Assembly: GCA_013396915.1 (NCBI GenBank)
Contig: VWZL01002213.1
Span: 391,348-455,347 of the forward strand
From: Stercorarius parasiticus
Lineage: Eukaryota > Chordata > Aves > Charadriiformes > Stercorariidae
DNA length: 64,000 bases
Direction of reading: 5' to 3'
The position numbers and the translations under genes were made by a program. Within the stretch, counting starts at the first letter, position 1, and every line of letters begins with the position of its first letter. Positions 47,661 to 60,300 of this stretch are shown piece by piece. The notes beneath the pieces were generated by a model that worked only from the letters and a program-made list of their open reading frames with translations, had not been told where the DNA came from and made no database searches.

Positions 47661-47899
47661 TTTGGAAGATTTGAAAAAGACTGAAGAACTAATTGTGATC
47701 TGAATACATCCTGTTAATCAAGAACAAATTCCCTGATGTCCCCTAAGAGGCGTGCCCTTGGTTAGTCAATGATAAGTTTGCTTCCACTGGCCTTTGTCTT
47801 GTTCATCCATTAGGCCACCTTAATCACGCTTTTGTGTTCTCTTAGGTCAATGGTGCCAATAATCCAGGAATATAAATATCTATAAAGATTACAAGTATG

Positions 47900-48222
47900 G
47901 AATAAGATTCATTTGATTTATTCATTACAAATTATTTAAACTCTACCAATCAGGTTCATTCATCTGTAGTACAAAGCTGAGCCTGCCAGTCACCTAACTA
48001 CTAACTTCATTTACAGCTTTAAATAAATATCAGAATCTGTAATACATACAGTGATAAAATATCCACACATAAATAGAAAGATGTTATAAATTGCAATGTT
48101 TAGGTTGCTTTTTAAAACAAAAAGTTCTTAGATGCCATCTATCATGCTTCCCAGAAAACTGGAAAAGCTACAGGATTTGCGGGACAATATGAAAATCTAT
48201 TTGTGTTGTGTCATGTTTCTGT
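47900..48222 (-). other. Probable NRAP 3' untranslated region
   Basis: On the - strand the sequence after the NRAP stop codon runs about 300 bases to AATAAA (plus-strand TTTATT at 47,917-47,922). No coding or repeat sequence is seen in it. The downstream end is inferred. Confidence 0.5.
47917..47922 (-). terminator. Candidate NRAP poly(A) signal AATAAA
   Basis: The hexamer lies on the - strand about 300 bases beyond the NRAP stop. It faces the HABP2 signal about 275 bases away, so the two transcripts may end almost end to end. Confidence 0.5.
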
Positions 48223-48324
48223 TCACTTCTGATACAGCTGCATTTTCCTTCTCTTGACTTGCAGAATTTCTGAAGCATCAGGGTTGACTGTGACCTGCTG
48301 AGATCCTTCCGTCTCCAATTGGTC
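48223..48324 (-). CDS. NRAP: NRAP last coding exon: C-terminal tail
   Basis: This exon has 33 codons plus TGA (plus-strand TCA at 48,223-48,225). It begins DQLETEGSQQVTVNPDAS and ends with the basic tail VKRRKMQLYQK. The acceptor is TTGATTTAACAG. The VNPDA..EIL block followed by a lysine-rich end fits the human NRAP C-terminus as I recall it, with a different final peptide. It is not a nebulin module. Confidence 0.9.
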   Translation of the reverse strand, partial: DQLETEGSQQVTVNPDASEILQVKRRKMQLYQK

Positions 48325-51300
48325 CTGTTAAATCAAACCCAACTGAATTGTGAGAAGAGCCAGTGGACAGGAGAAGGTTTTAACAATTATTCTATAAAAA
48401 TATTTGTATATTAAAAATAACCTCCACTGGCAAACAAAAAAAGCAAAATCTGAATCACTGCTCTGCACTGAACAAATATCTACAATGGAAAAGCGCAAAA
48501 GCCGGAGCCATCCATCTAAGTTAGATACTACACACACGGAATGTGTCAAGTCCTAATTTCTAATTTGAGCCCTAAATAAAGAGCAAACCAGCGAACACCT
48601 GAGTTCCAGGTGGATTGCACACCTGTAGATTTCCCTGGGACCATCAGATCATTATCATATATAGGACTTAAGAAGATATTGCCTGCAGTCCCCACTGCCT
48701 GCATTCCTCAACCACAGTTATAATTTATTTCCTGAGTAACTTTTCAGATGGGAATGTAAATCATCAATATGTTCTGTTTTTCTTGGGCTGGCTTATTGTT
48801 TGACTTGTTGCCAAAGTTAAAACTTAAATGAAACAACTATTTAAAGTGCAGAACCTCTCTTTTATTGTAACTTAGTGCTTCCTAACTGTAGGGTCTACGA
48901 AGTCCCTGTCTGGATTTTTGCTCTCTTGTGCTGGGACACTGCAGACTGGGAGTCATCCCCATGGAGGCTGGGAGAAGGAAAACTTGGAAGATCCCAAACT
49001 TGTAATTTCTTGCATCTGGGGCTGGACAGAGATGGAGGAGGCTGGAGTTAAGGGAAACACATCCTACAGTATAAGTAAATTCTGTCCCATGGCACTTCCT
49101 AGTCCCTACAGGAATTCCTCAGCCATGAAGTGCTGAATTCTCTTGAGAGGTTCCTTCAAATTAAGGTGTACACAAAGCCACAAAGCATTGTGAGAGAAGT
49201 ATATATTTTATGTTCAAATAAGGGGGAGAACTGTAGACTCCAGGGAGCATTCAAAAGCATTAAACAGGTGTGCCTGTCTGCCTTCTAGAGAGCAGAGCTG
49301 TTGGGACTTGTGAGAACAGTTTACTTACAACTCCAGGTCTGTACTGAGCAGAAGCGCCCTGCAATCCCATTTCCCGTATGTATGCCAACTCAGCAGCTCT
49401 TCTTGCCATCTCGACTTTGTGAGAACCTGGGGGAGTCCAGCCGATGCCTCTGAGCCAGTTCAAGTCAGACTTGTATTTTACCTGGGAGAATTAAACATAC
49501 ACCAGTCAGTATTACTCTGTTTGGCTCTAATCAAACTACATGCCCATGGTATTCAGGATAATGCATATAAAGAGCAACAGAGTCCATAATAAACAAATTA
49601 TTCATTTTCAGCAAACAGACTGTAGTTCTTTCAAGAAGGTGATTTTGTTGATAGGTAAGATCTGCGAAGCACATCATTGCCACAGACAGCTCCTAACACG
49701 TGGAAGGACAGTGTCGCTCAGCTATACTTACATCACTCTGCAGCTTGTAGGCCTGCTTTGCATGCTTCATGTTTAGCTGCTCAGGATCACAAGTATATTG
49801 GTGCAAAGGCTGCCTGTAGTTAACATTGCTTGCAAGCTGCTGGCTTCTCTTAGCATGGAGGAATCCTGGCTGGTTGAGGTGACTCTGGAACTGTGCCATG
49901 TTTTGGGCATACCCACTCCTGTATTGGTTGTCACTCTGCAGTTTGCCCACTCTGAGGACATGCCTGATTTTGGGATCATCGTTTGCACTGAGGAATCCAA
50001 TCTGCTGGCCTCTGTCTCTCAGGAAAGCTTCTCTGTATTTGTACTACGGGAAGTGCAGAGGAAAATCTCATTTTCACATTCAGATTACCTCCAAATTCTG
50101 TTATAAAATAACTTACCCTCCCCTAGCTATCAATAATGCTTCCTGTAGTGCACAAAGACCAAGGGTTTGTTTGATACCAAACTACATCTCCTAATCTAAC
50201 AAGACACTTCAGAAGAACGTCCTTTGTGCTAATTTTTAAAGGAGCAGAAATATTTAGGGAGCCCCAAATGCTTATCTCTCAAAAGCAATCAGAGGTCCTC
50301 TTATTGTTGCACTCTTGGGCACACCCAATACACAGCTCAAGCAATAAAGCTCCTCCATCTTCAGCTTTCTTGCCAGCTGTGGTCCTCTGTGTTCAAAGGT
50401 GACCCACTTTATTCTAGACTATGCTTTAACTATTCATAGCCTAATACCTATTTTATTAAACTACATCATAATATGCTTCCTTCTCAATAATAACTCTTTG
50501 AAGTGAAACAGAGCAGCCTGGTATTGGACATCAATCTTTGCACTTAACTGGCATTTGGTTTCACTGGGTCACCAATTTCCCAAACCAGAACAAGGTTCAC
50601 TTACGTCAGAATTCACCCATTTTTACGGGGTGGGGGTGACATGGGAAGAGGGCTGGGAAGTTTTTGAAACAGAACAATTCTTACATCACTAGCAATCTCT
50701 CTTGAAGCCTTTGCTGTCTGGAATGGGATGGCGTCAATCCTAAAATCATAGCCAGATGCCCTTGTCTGTTCCCAAGATGTTTTATAAAATTTCTGTGTTG
50801 AAAAGAAAAGAACAAAACAGTCATTTTCCCCTGCAGTTTCTTAAACGCAGTCCCATAACTGCAATAATAAATGTTTTATCCTACTGGGTTTATTTGTATC
50901 AAGAGTCATCAGTACCATCTCCAAGGTTTTGATCCAGTTCTACAGCACTTCAACTTCTTTTCTATTCACCATAATGATAAAATGCCTCATCTGAACAGTG
51001 CCACCAGGGTTTCCTTTTGTACTTGAATGTGGTTGTTTTTGATGTGATTTAATTTCTATTAGAAATTGCGATGCATCAGTCACATCAATATTGCATTGAT
51101 ATTGCCCTTATTCTCTCTTTTGATGCATCCACTTGCAGTGTCTTGGGTTTTGTGGCATCATAATTTCAATACCAGTTATTTCAAGCTTTTCAAATGATCC
51201 CTGTCTCTATCCCCAGCCACATGTGGCTTCATTAACTCATATGGAATAACAGCCGGTTCTAACATATTTAATGTGACTTTGAGGATGCGAAATACATTTA

Positions 51301-54300
51301 CATCCTGAAGAGAAATTGCTCTAGATTTGGTTCTTCTCCCATTAGTAGCTTTCTTAAAATAGCTTCCAGTCTGCAGGTCCTGCTACACAGCCGTGGTATC
51401 TTAGCTGACACTTTTGGCTGTCCCTTTCTGATTTTATTCATTTGCTTTTTGTACGACTTTGATTCACCCTTTCTAGGGTTTGTGACCATATGAAAACAAG
51501 CACAAAATCCAGTTCACATTTCAAAAGATAATCTTCTGTTCACTAGTGAATTTAGTGCTAGGTGGCGCTTCATTTGAAGGTAAACTGAGATACCAGAAAT
51601 CCTGCAAGACAGCCTGGGTAGAAACAAAGCAAGCATTACTGTATGCCTTGCTAACAGGTGCAGGTCTGATCTTTCATTTGTGTGAAATCACCCCTCTGCC
51701 TTTTTACCTTTTTCCTCTATCACTTCAAAGAATATAAATCCTATTTTTTTCTTTCACCTACACAGTACGTATCACCAAACAAGGAACTCAAAGCTTCTTA
51801 CAAACTAAGGTCACTCTGACCCTACAGTTAAGGACAAGAGCTATTTAATCAGGGAACAGTAGATTAGGAATAGACTGAGTGCCTCTGTCTGGGATAATGT
51901 GGAAACAAAATCCCTTTAAACCAATTCCACTCACTGGTTCAGCTGCATCCAGGTTGATGACAACTGTGCCCAAAGGATCAGTTCAAGACAGCGTTGCAGC
52001 TTCATGAAGATAGATTATATAGTGAAGGAAAGAGGATCCTCCCTCCTCCCCTACCCAAAAGTAGATTTAAATTTGTAACTAACCATACCCGGACTGAAGG
52101 ACTGAAATCCTTAATAATAGCTGCCTGCCCTAAAAAGCAGAACCAATTCTCAAAAGAAAAATCAGCAAACTTTTCCTGATCCTCCAGCCCAAACCTAGCA
52201 ACATGTTGGCTTGTCCACAGCCTCTGGCTTTTTCAGTTTTGGTCAGGCTCAAAGAACCTGGCTTCTACATATACATGAAAGTTTTTGACTCCCAAGCAAG
52301 TTTGTTTTCCTTTATGACAGTTACCGAGTCAACTCTCCAAAGTGAAAGGCTTACTTACATCACTGAGGTGAAGTGCATTCTGGCGGGCTCGGATAAAATC
52401 TGGATGATCAGGAGGCAGGGTGTACCTGTGCCTGGCTTCAGGGTCTCCAGCCTTGTACAGTCTCTGTGGAGTCAAAAGTCATTGAATGCAACTGATACTG
52501 GAAGCAATGTCAAGATCAAGTCTTCTATGCATTATAGTACAACAACAGTGAAGGTCACTTATAGTAAAATGAAACCTACGTCACTGCACTGGAGGTAGCT
52601 GGTTTTAGCATGAATCAGATCTGGAGAGTCAACCACGGCAGTGAACTTCAAACTTTCTGGCTTTTGACGGTACTTTATCTGAGAGGGGGAGGAGGCAACA
52701 AAAACAAACAAAGGGAAAAAAATACAGGATGCTTCTGTTAATGATATATCACACTTCCAAGTGTGCGATAACTAGAGTAAAACATAAAAGCCACCTTCCT
52801 CAAGCCACAGTATTAAAAATATACCGTTCTGCTTTAGTCTCAGTTGCTCTTTCAGCTAGGGAATAGGGATGCTGCTGTATCATTCTGTGGTGCCCAGGCA
52901 CCAAAGTTCTTTTTTTGTGTGTGTGCAAGAAGGACTTCCCACTGAAAATTCACATGCAAAAAGCTTTCGAACACTACACTTTTGACAGCTCATAATTTTG
53001 CTCCATTAATGCATGATACTGAGCAGGCAAATGCCCCTTCAGTGTGGTTGTCAATGCTGTATCCTTCTATATCACTTCCATAACCACCTGCTTAGAATTT
53101 CATAATGGAGTTTACTGCATTTATTTATTGCTACATGTTTTGTTTATACTCTTGTGTTTCATTCGGAATGGAAAATATTCAGCAGGTGTCACACAGTGGA
53201 CTTGCATCTCCCGTACTGCTTCCTGGTAACTTACACCTTGTATAAACAGGCTCCCACATCAAAAGGAAATGATAAGCTACATTCGTAAGTGTCATGTAAC
53301 GAGGAGCCTTGATGGTAAACAATTCCTACAGACGTGCTATCCCATGAAAGATTTATCAGTTACCTCGCTGATGAGCTCTCCAGCCTTCTTTACACTTTCT
53401 ATCTGCGGAGATCTCAGAGCCATCCAACCAACTCCTTTCATGAAGTTCAGGTCTGATTTATAGCGATGCTGTTAAAAATGAAAATCGTTAGCTATCAGTT
53501 TTGTATCCACAGCTATTAAGGTTTTTTAAAAAGACTCCCTGATTCACATTAACATTTTGAGGTTTTTCATTTGCCATGCACATATCACATCGTAAAGCCA
53601 AACTGTTTGCATTTGTTCATCCCACTAGGAATTAAATAATGTATCATATGCAAGTTACAAGAGAAGGCCCCACCAGTGAATTAGTATGACTCAAAGCAGT
53701 AAGTAATAACCTGTTTGTACTGGGCGTAAAAGAACCCCTTTTGAAATAATTTTCTGAGGTGAGTTCAAGTCAGGAATACTAATTATTTTATCTGGTGCAT
53801 GCTTCCTCATTAACCCCATTTCTAGGAGGACCCATTAGTCTTTCTTTACTCACATTAAAGGCTTGCTCTGCCTCCTAATCCCGTAAAGAAAACAAGGCAG
53901 ACCCAATAAAAAGTAAAAGCCAGCAAAGTTCCCCCAATCCCAACAATTCTGACTTCTCCTTCAGAGTGACAGTGGCTCACTATGTGACTTTAATCCAATT
54001 ATCCTTTTTCTCAGAGTTTTTCTTTTTCTCCTATATGCAAAAGGGCATAACAGCCAGCTAGCTCAAGCATGCCGTTTACTACTCTTACTAGATAGTGAGG
54101 GTATCGGACAAAACAACCTTCATCATTTCTCTGCATTCCAAACCTGCTGTGTCTAAAGGCAAAGAGCCAAGTGCTGAGGTTCTCACTCATCTCCTATCCT
54201 GTCCCTTTGCAGACAAGCTCTGAAGCCCATGCTGTTAGGGTCCAAGGACTAAGTCTCTGGAAATGCCACTTTCCTATCATGTGAGCCACCATCACACATC

Positions 54301-57300
54301 AGCAAATAGTAAAAAATCCTGCCTGCCTGGATCTAACCACCTGTATGCCATCTGTTGTTAGCCATTACAGGAGAAGGCGGGAATGGGAGTTGGAAAGGCA
54401 AAGAACTGCTATACTATCCCAAGAATATCCCAAAAAAGTTCTGGCAATGAAGAGTACACTTGGGATACCAGATAGCAAGTACACTGAGTAAGAAAGGATA
54501 CAAGCTCTCCAGTGCTTTGATAGCCACTGACTTTCATAGCTGTTAAGATCTGCTCACCAAATCTGACTAAATCCAGCAAGTGTTCCCATCATTTTGTCTC
54601 ACAATAAAATTCAGCTCTCTAAAGACCTCTAAAGAGTTAGCATAACTTTCTGAATAATGTTTTTCACTTCCTTGATGAATCATTCCATTTCTTTTTTCAC
54701 AGAACAAAAAACACTGGAACTGAGGTTCCTGCTACAGAGCAGCTAATGACACTGGACCCTAAATTGTCAAAATACACCTACCTGCATCCATGCAGCCTTA
54801 TACATGCACTCAATATCTACATGTGTTTGAAAGCACATACAGACAGTGGCTGGTCCCTGAACAAAGGCACATGCTAGGGCAGAGTGAGCATGGATGTGGT
54901 TCATACTGAGATTCCATCATTTCTGTCATCAAAGTTTGAACTTGCATTTGCATAAGCAATTTCTGTGAACACATCTGGGGAACTGGTTATTTGATATGAT
55001 CATTTCTGTTGGCAAAACAACCTTCTAACATATCCCAAATCAACCGCTGAGCATTTAACCTTCTGCTCAAAGCATTCTGCGTGAAGAGCAGTGGCTCTCA
55101 AACCACTGACTGGCTGTGATCCAAAGAGCTGAGAGATGATTGTGTGTATCCCTCAGCTCTAGAAGAAGTAACATGGACCACAGTGATTCTCCATCAGGTT
55201 CATAACATGGGAACCTCTAATTCACATATATTCCATATGTCAGGAGCAATCTGATATTTTGCTGCTACACATACGTAAGTTTACAAATGGTCTTCCCAAA
55301 ACCACTGCGCAATGTCAACATGCAATTTGTACCAGTCACTCAAAGCTTTGTTATTGCTAAATTCAATTTGCCATTAACAGCAGGAAAGTCTTTACCTCGC
55401 TCTGTAGCATGTGGGCTCTTTTGGCCCACTTCATCTTCATGTCTTCCGGGAGCGCTGTAAATTCATGGAGTCTCTTTCTGTAATCCTGATCACTTGCTAA
55501 GGCCTGGGCTTTCCTGGCATGGACAATATTCACCATGTCCATGGGCAGATGGTACTGAGACCACACTTCTTGGGATCCTTTCTTATATTCCTGTTCACTC
55601 TGTAATTTGGCAGCATGCAAGCAATGCAGCAACCTGGTGTCATCCATAACACTTCTGGCACCAATGTGCTTTCCTCTCTCCATCACAAAGTTGTGTTTAT
55701 ATTTGTACTAAAAATAAGAAAGGGTAAAAGTGAAAAAGTGCCAAACTTAGACTGTCTGCTCTAGCTAACTAACTTAGAGTAAGTCACTGAAACATCTATG
55801 CTGTCTGTAAAAACAGCCAAGGTATGCAGCACTAGAAAGTAACTGTCTGAATCTCTCACTGCTCTCAAATTTTAATACCACAGTAGCTGCAGGATTAAAG
55901 TTAAGTGCATCTCAATACATTCTCTGAATATGCCCAAAGCATTGATCATGTTTAACCTCAGATCATGTTATTTTATTCTCTCTCACAGAATTTTATTCCC
56001 ATCACTAGGAATGAGAACGTAAGAGAAACAAACAAAGACAGAAGAAAAAAAAATATCTATACAAAAGAGAAACATCATGCACTCTGTAGCCTTCAGATTT
56101 GCAAATGCCACCCGGCTATTTTAAAGAGTAAATTCAGTTTTCTTGGATCAATAACTACGTTGAGAAGCCTAAGATGGTGGTCTGAGCACAAGAATAAGCA
56201 CCAACAACCCCTCATTCTCATTTTAGCTGGGACTACGACTCTCTCTATGATCTTGCATTTATCCTCTCTGTGAAATAGTGATGATGATGATAATGATTAT
56301 TTATACAGCATCAACAGGGTGCTTGGAACTTTAAAGGGAAGGCCTGGGCCCTGAAGAGTTCATAATGTAGTTGAAATGGGATAATAACACTTATCTACCA
56401 CACAAGAGAGTTGCGGGGATTAAATTACAGTAGCTAATGTTTATAAAGTACTTCCAAGATGAAGGGCCAAATTCAGATCTGTTGTAAGTGGATGTAATTC
56501 TATTATGGACTTCTACCCTTTAGAGCAGATCTGAAGCTGTAACCAAAAGCACTCTGCAAAATACGGTTAAGTATACGTTATAAATTACAGCTAGAAATAG
56601 TTGCTTCATGAAAATAAATACACATGAAATATATTCATATTTTAACACAGTAGAGATAAAATATACAACTAAATACTACACAAAATGAAGTCTTTTTTTA
56701 CTAAATTTAGCTTAATTGTCAGTTTTTCCTTGAATTTATTAAATTTCTTGTGAGAAGGGGATGAATTTAGGTTTTTCTGAGAAATGGATACCACTATGTC
56801 TGAGCGTTTTGCAAACAACACCACAAATGAGAGGATATTTTTAAGAGTAAGAAGATTTGTATCCTCTATTACGGAAATTAAGGGGACACATATTTACAGG
56901 AGCATCCACTGCTTTTCACTTTCTAACCAGACAGGCAGCTCCTGATTTTCAGAGATTCAAAGGATGCTCAGCTTCTTCTGACTTCATCTCAATTCAGGAG
57001 CACTAACCACTTCCAAAAGTCAGCTCAAAGCAGGATAGACGGAATTAGTGAGCGCTCTATAATATGAGGAGCCAAAAGCCTGGAAAGGAGCAGAATCTCC
57101 CTGATTTGTCTATCTGCAAATACTTTAACTCACTAGCTATTTCCCACTGGAAGATGTTTAACCGAGCTTGGTTCCCGATTAGCAGTGATTCTTCCTCTTC
57201 TTTCTTTTTTTAAATTCACACAAAGAATCTCATTCATAAGTAATATATTCTGTCTCACACTTGTCTCACATGGTTATGGAGTTGCTTTAATTCAGTAAAA

Positions 57301-60300
57301 TCTGCTTTAGACATTGTTTTACATGAAGTTAACAGAAATTAGGCAAGAAGGAAGGTTGAATCATTCAACTCACATCACTGGCAATTTCTCTGGAGGCCCT
57401 GGCAGTCCGGAATGGGAGTGCTTCCGCTGTCAGCTTGTAGCCTTGAGCACGTAGATTATGCCAAGATTCCCTGTATTTTGCCTAAAGTAGGAAAGGCACA
57501 TGTAGATTGCTGTTTCACTTTTAAATGCACAAAGGAACAAACAAAGGAACCCTCCTTCATTTGTTATTCTGCATTACAGTCTCATTCTTCATAATCAAAG
57601 GATTTTTTTTAAATTATCTGTGGGAAATCCTACTAACTCAGACAAAACATGTCTCGTTCTTTATGTAGATTTAATTTACTCACAACTGTATATATGCTAA
57701 TGGAGATAAATATCAGTACAATCAAATCAGGGAAAGCATAAATAGAATAGATCTAACAAGTACTCTACTTATCCATCTTCCTTGCCACTGCACAATTCAT
57801 CCTCCGTCCCAAATATGTATAAGAAATATGGAGCAAATTCTTACATCACTGAGGTTGGCTGCATTTATTCTTGCCCGGGTAAACTCAGGCAGACCCAGTG
57901 TTGGTGTATAGTGATGCTGACTGTCCTCTCCCGCCGCTTTATACAGGCGCTAGGAAGGAGATGAAAAAAAGACAATTGCAATTAATTTTCTCTATTGTTT
58001 CAATAATATAACAGCGGTACTTAAGTTGTTTAGGATTATAACAACTATAGTCAGCCAGCACAAAAACCAGCTAAGAATATACCATTGCAATTGCATGTGG
58101 TTTTTTTCTGGGCATAAAAAAACTTGTACATTAATTTTTATACATACATCATGATGCCAACCTGCTACATTCTTAGCCTTGCATTGATATGTTCCCAGCA
58201 GGCCAAAAGTGGACCTAAGAACCTTAAGGGCACCACAAACGTGTGTTGCAAAAAAGACCAGGCATTTCTGGTAGACTGGCCACATTTTCTAGCTTGGATT
58301 TTTCCTCATATTATTACAGATGATTTTCATAATTTGCCTGGGTTTTGTCAGTGGGTTTTGTCTTGTTTTTCAAAAATTAGAAAAGTGATTCTTGTTGTAG
58401 GAGCCCTCTAAAGTGGACCATACCATGCAAATGAGCTGCCTCAAGAACACGCCGCAGACCTGATCTTTTGAGGCTCTGTTTCATGTAAAAAAAACTGATA
58501 ATGGGACTCTATCTTATGGGCATTATTCAAGCTTTTTAAAAGAAATTGAATTGAAAATGGTATTAAATATTTGGAAATAATAAAATGTGATCTATACTGT
58601 GAAAAAGCACAAATCAGTGATGCTTTCTTTCTTTTTGATGCATTTTGCTTTCAGAACAGGGTTGTCACTTTCCCACTCCTCCATCCCTAGCTCACTGCAT
58701 TTTGAAAAGCATATTTTCTGATTCACGTTAGGAGAGCCTACCTCATTAGCAATCATATTGCTGAATTTTGCATGAAGGAGGCCAGGAGAGTCTGTCACCG
58801 ATGTGTACTTGAAGGAATGTGGCTGCTGACGATATTTACTCTGAGTTCACACACAAAGAAAAATGAACAGAATAACTCAATTGTCTTGTCAGATAAGGGA
58901 CTTTCTCCAACACCAGTGGTCTAGTATCGCTTCCTGTGCTTAAAAACTCTACTTTGCAAAGGGTACATGTCCATTAACCATTAGATTAATTTACCTTTTG
59001 CTACTCTGAATATGATGCATTCAAGTCTCATAGGGGAAATGAAAATTAAATAAGGAATAAGGTGTAAAAAAAAAAAAAGTGTCACTATGCCGAATCAGTA
59101 ATAAGGTTATTTCACCCCTTTGTGTCATTAACTCTGGCTAGTGGAATTACAGCAAAGGCAATCCAATCCAGAGAGAAGGTGCTGCACAAGCTTGATGAAC
59201 TTTTCTGTGGGAAAAATTAGGTTCCACCTGGCCTGTGGTCCTATGCTAGAACTGTGAACAAAAGAACTGCAAGATCACTGCAAGCAGGGATCCATTCACT
59301 AGAATTCCACTAGGAAGAGCACTCTTATTTTTCTTCATTTCACATCTATGTAAATATGGGCAATAGATCCAAGATTTGAAACTAGCAGAGACTGTAAGAG
59401 ACCGCAAGAGAGGAAATAAAAATCCTGTTGGAGAGGGGGAAAACCAACAGCAAAAGAAAGCAGCAAGTAAAAAACAGACTGTAAAGCAGGAGCAGAGCTG
59501 AGGATAGTGTAACGTATTGGACACTCTGCAGGTCAGTCTGATTTTGGAGAAACAGTACAAGGTACTTATTAGAGTTAGGCACAGCCTCATTTTTAGTCGA
59601 AAAAGCCCATTTTAAATCTAAAATAAATAACACAAAAAACAACCCCCTGGGTCTGAAACGCAGGAGAAAAGATTTGCGAAAACAGTTAGCAAAGTCTGCA
59701 AAACCTTGAACTCCATCAGGTTCATCCATCTGCAGTGAGAACACGAATGGAATGATCAAACACAAGGGGAGGGAGCCTAGCATTATCCAGTGAGTCATTT
59801 TGCCAGCCCAGTTTAATAGAAAGACATCTGGCAAACTCTTGTTTGTAGTGGAGAAATCAAAACCCTCTTTTGTTACCTCGCTGATGAGTTCAGAAGCTTT
59901 CTTCTTTCCTTCAATCTCTAGGGCCCCTGGAGTAATACATCCAACTCCTCGCATAAAGTTCATGTCAGACCGGTATAAATTCTAAGGAAAACCAAGCAGA
60001 AGTAATTACAAGTTTGCATTTGAGATGCCCTATATTTATTCATCCAAAAATACGCAACAACGGTATTCAAATAAATCCATTAAAATAAGTACCTACCACA
60101 GAGAGTTCATATACATTACCCTATGTTCTTGTGTTTATGTATGTGTCTGTGTACACACAGCCCTGACAGATCTACAGTACAGATGCAAGATTCCCAAAGT
60201 CTCATGAACACCAAACGATACTTGGGCTCTTAACTTTTATTTGTAACCTTGAAAAAACTTTTCCTAGACACATGAATTTCATTCATATATAACACATATA

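Larger units (their letters stand above)
48325..53363 (-). other. NRAP 3' introns (48325-49328, 49482-49731, 50044-50684, 50793-52358, 52464-52579, 52679-53363)
   Basis: No nested gene or clear transposon was recognised in these introns. The largest (1.57 kb) is AT-rich with scattered short open frames only. The shortest (116 bases) separates two nebulin-module exons. Confidence 0.7.
53469..57373 (-). other. NRAP introns 53469-55395 and 55708-57373
   Basis: These two larger introns contain no coding sequence I can support. The second holds a probable MIR-like repeat (56,290-56,525) and a short ATG-rich simple repeat near 56,278-56,295. Confidence 0.7.
57482..59876 (-). other. NRAP introns 57482-57844, 57950-58741 and 58841-59876
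   Basis: No gene or clear transposon was found in these introns. An A run lies near 59,067-59,079. The long - strand open frame ending at 59,382 is exon 59,877-59,981 read through into the intron and is not a real extension. Confidence 0.7.

Noticed and set aside
59382..59876. Long - strand extension of the NRAP FMRGVGC exon (193-codon frame)
   Set aside because: After the GAG|GTAACA donor the frame simply reads into the intron. The extension has no nebulin character.
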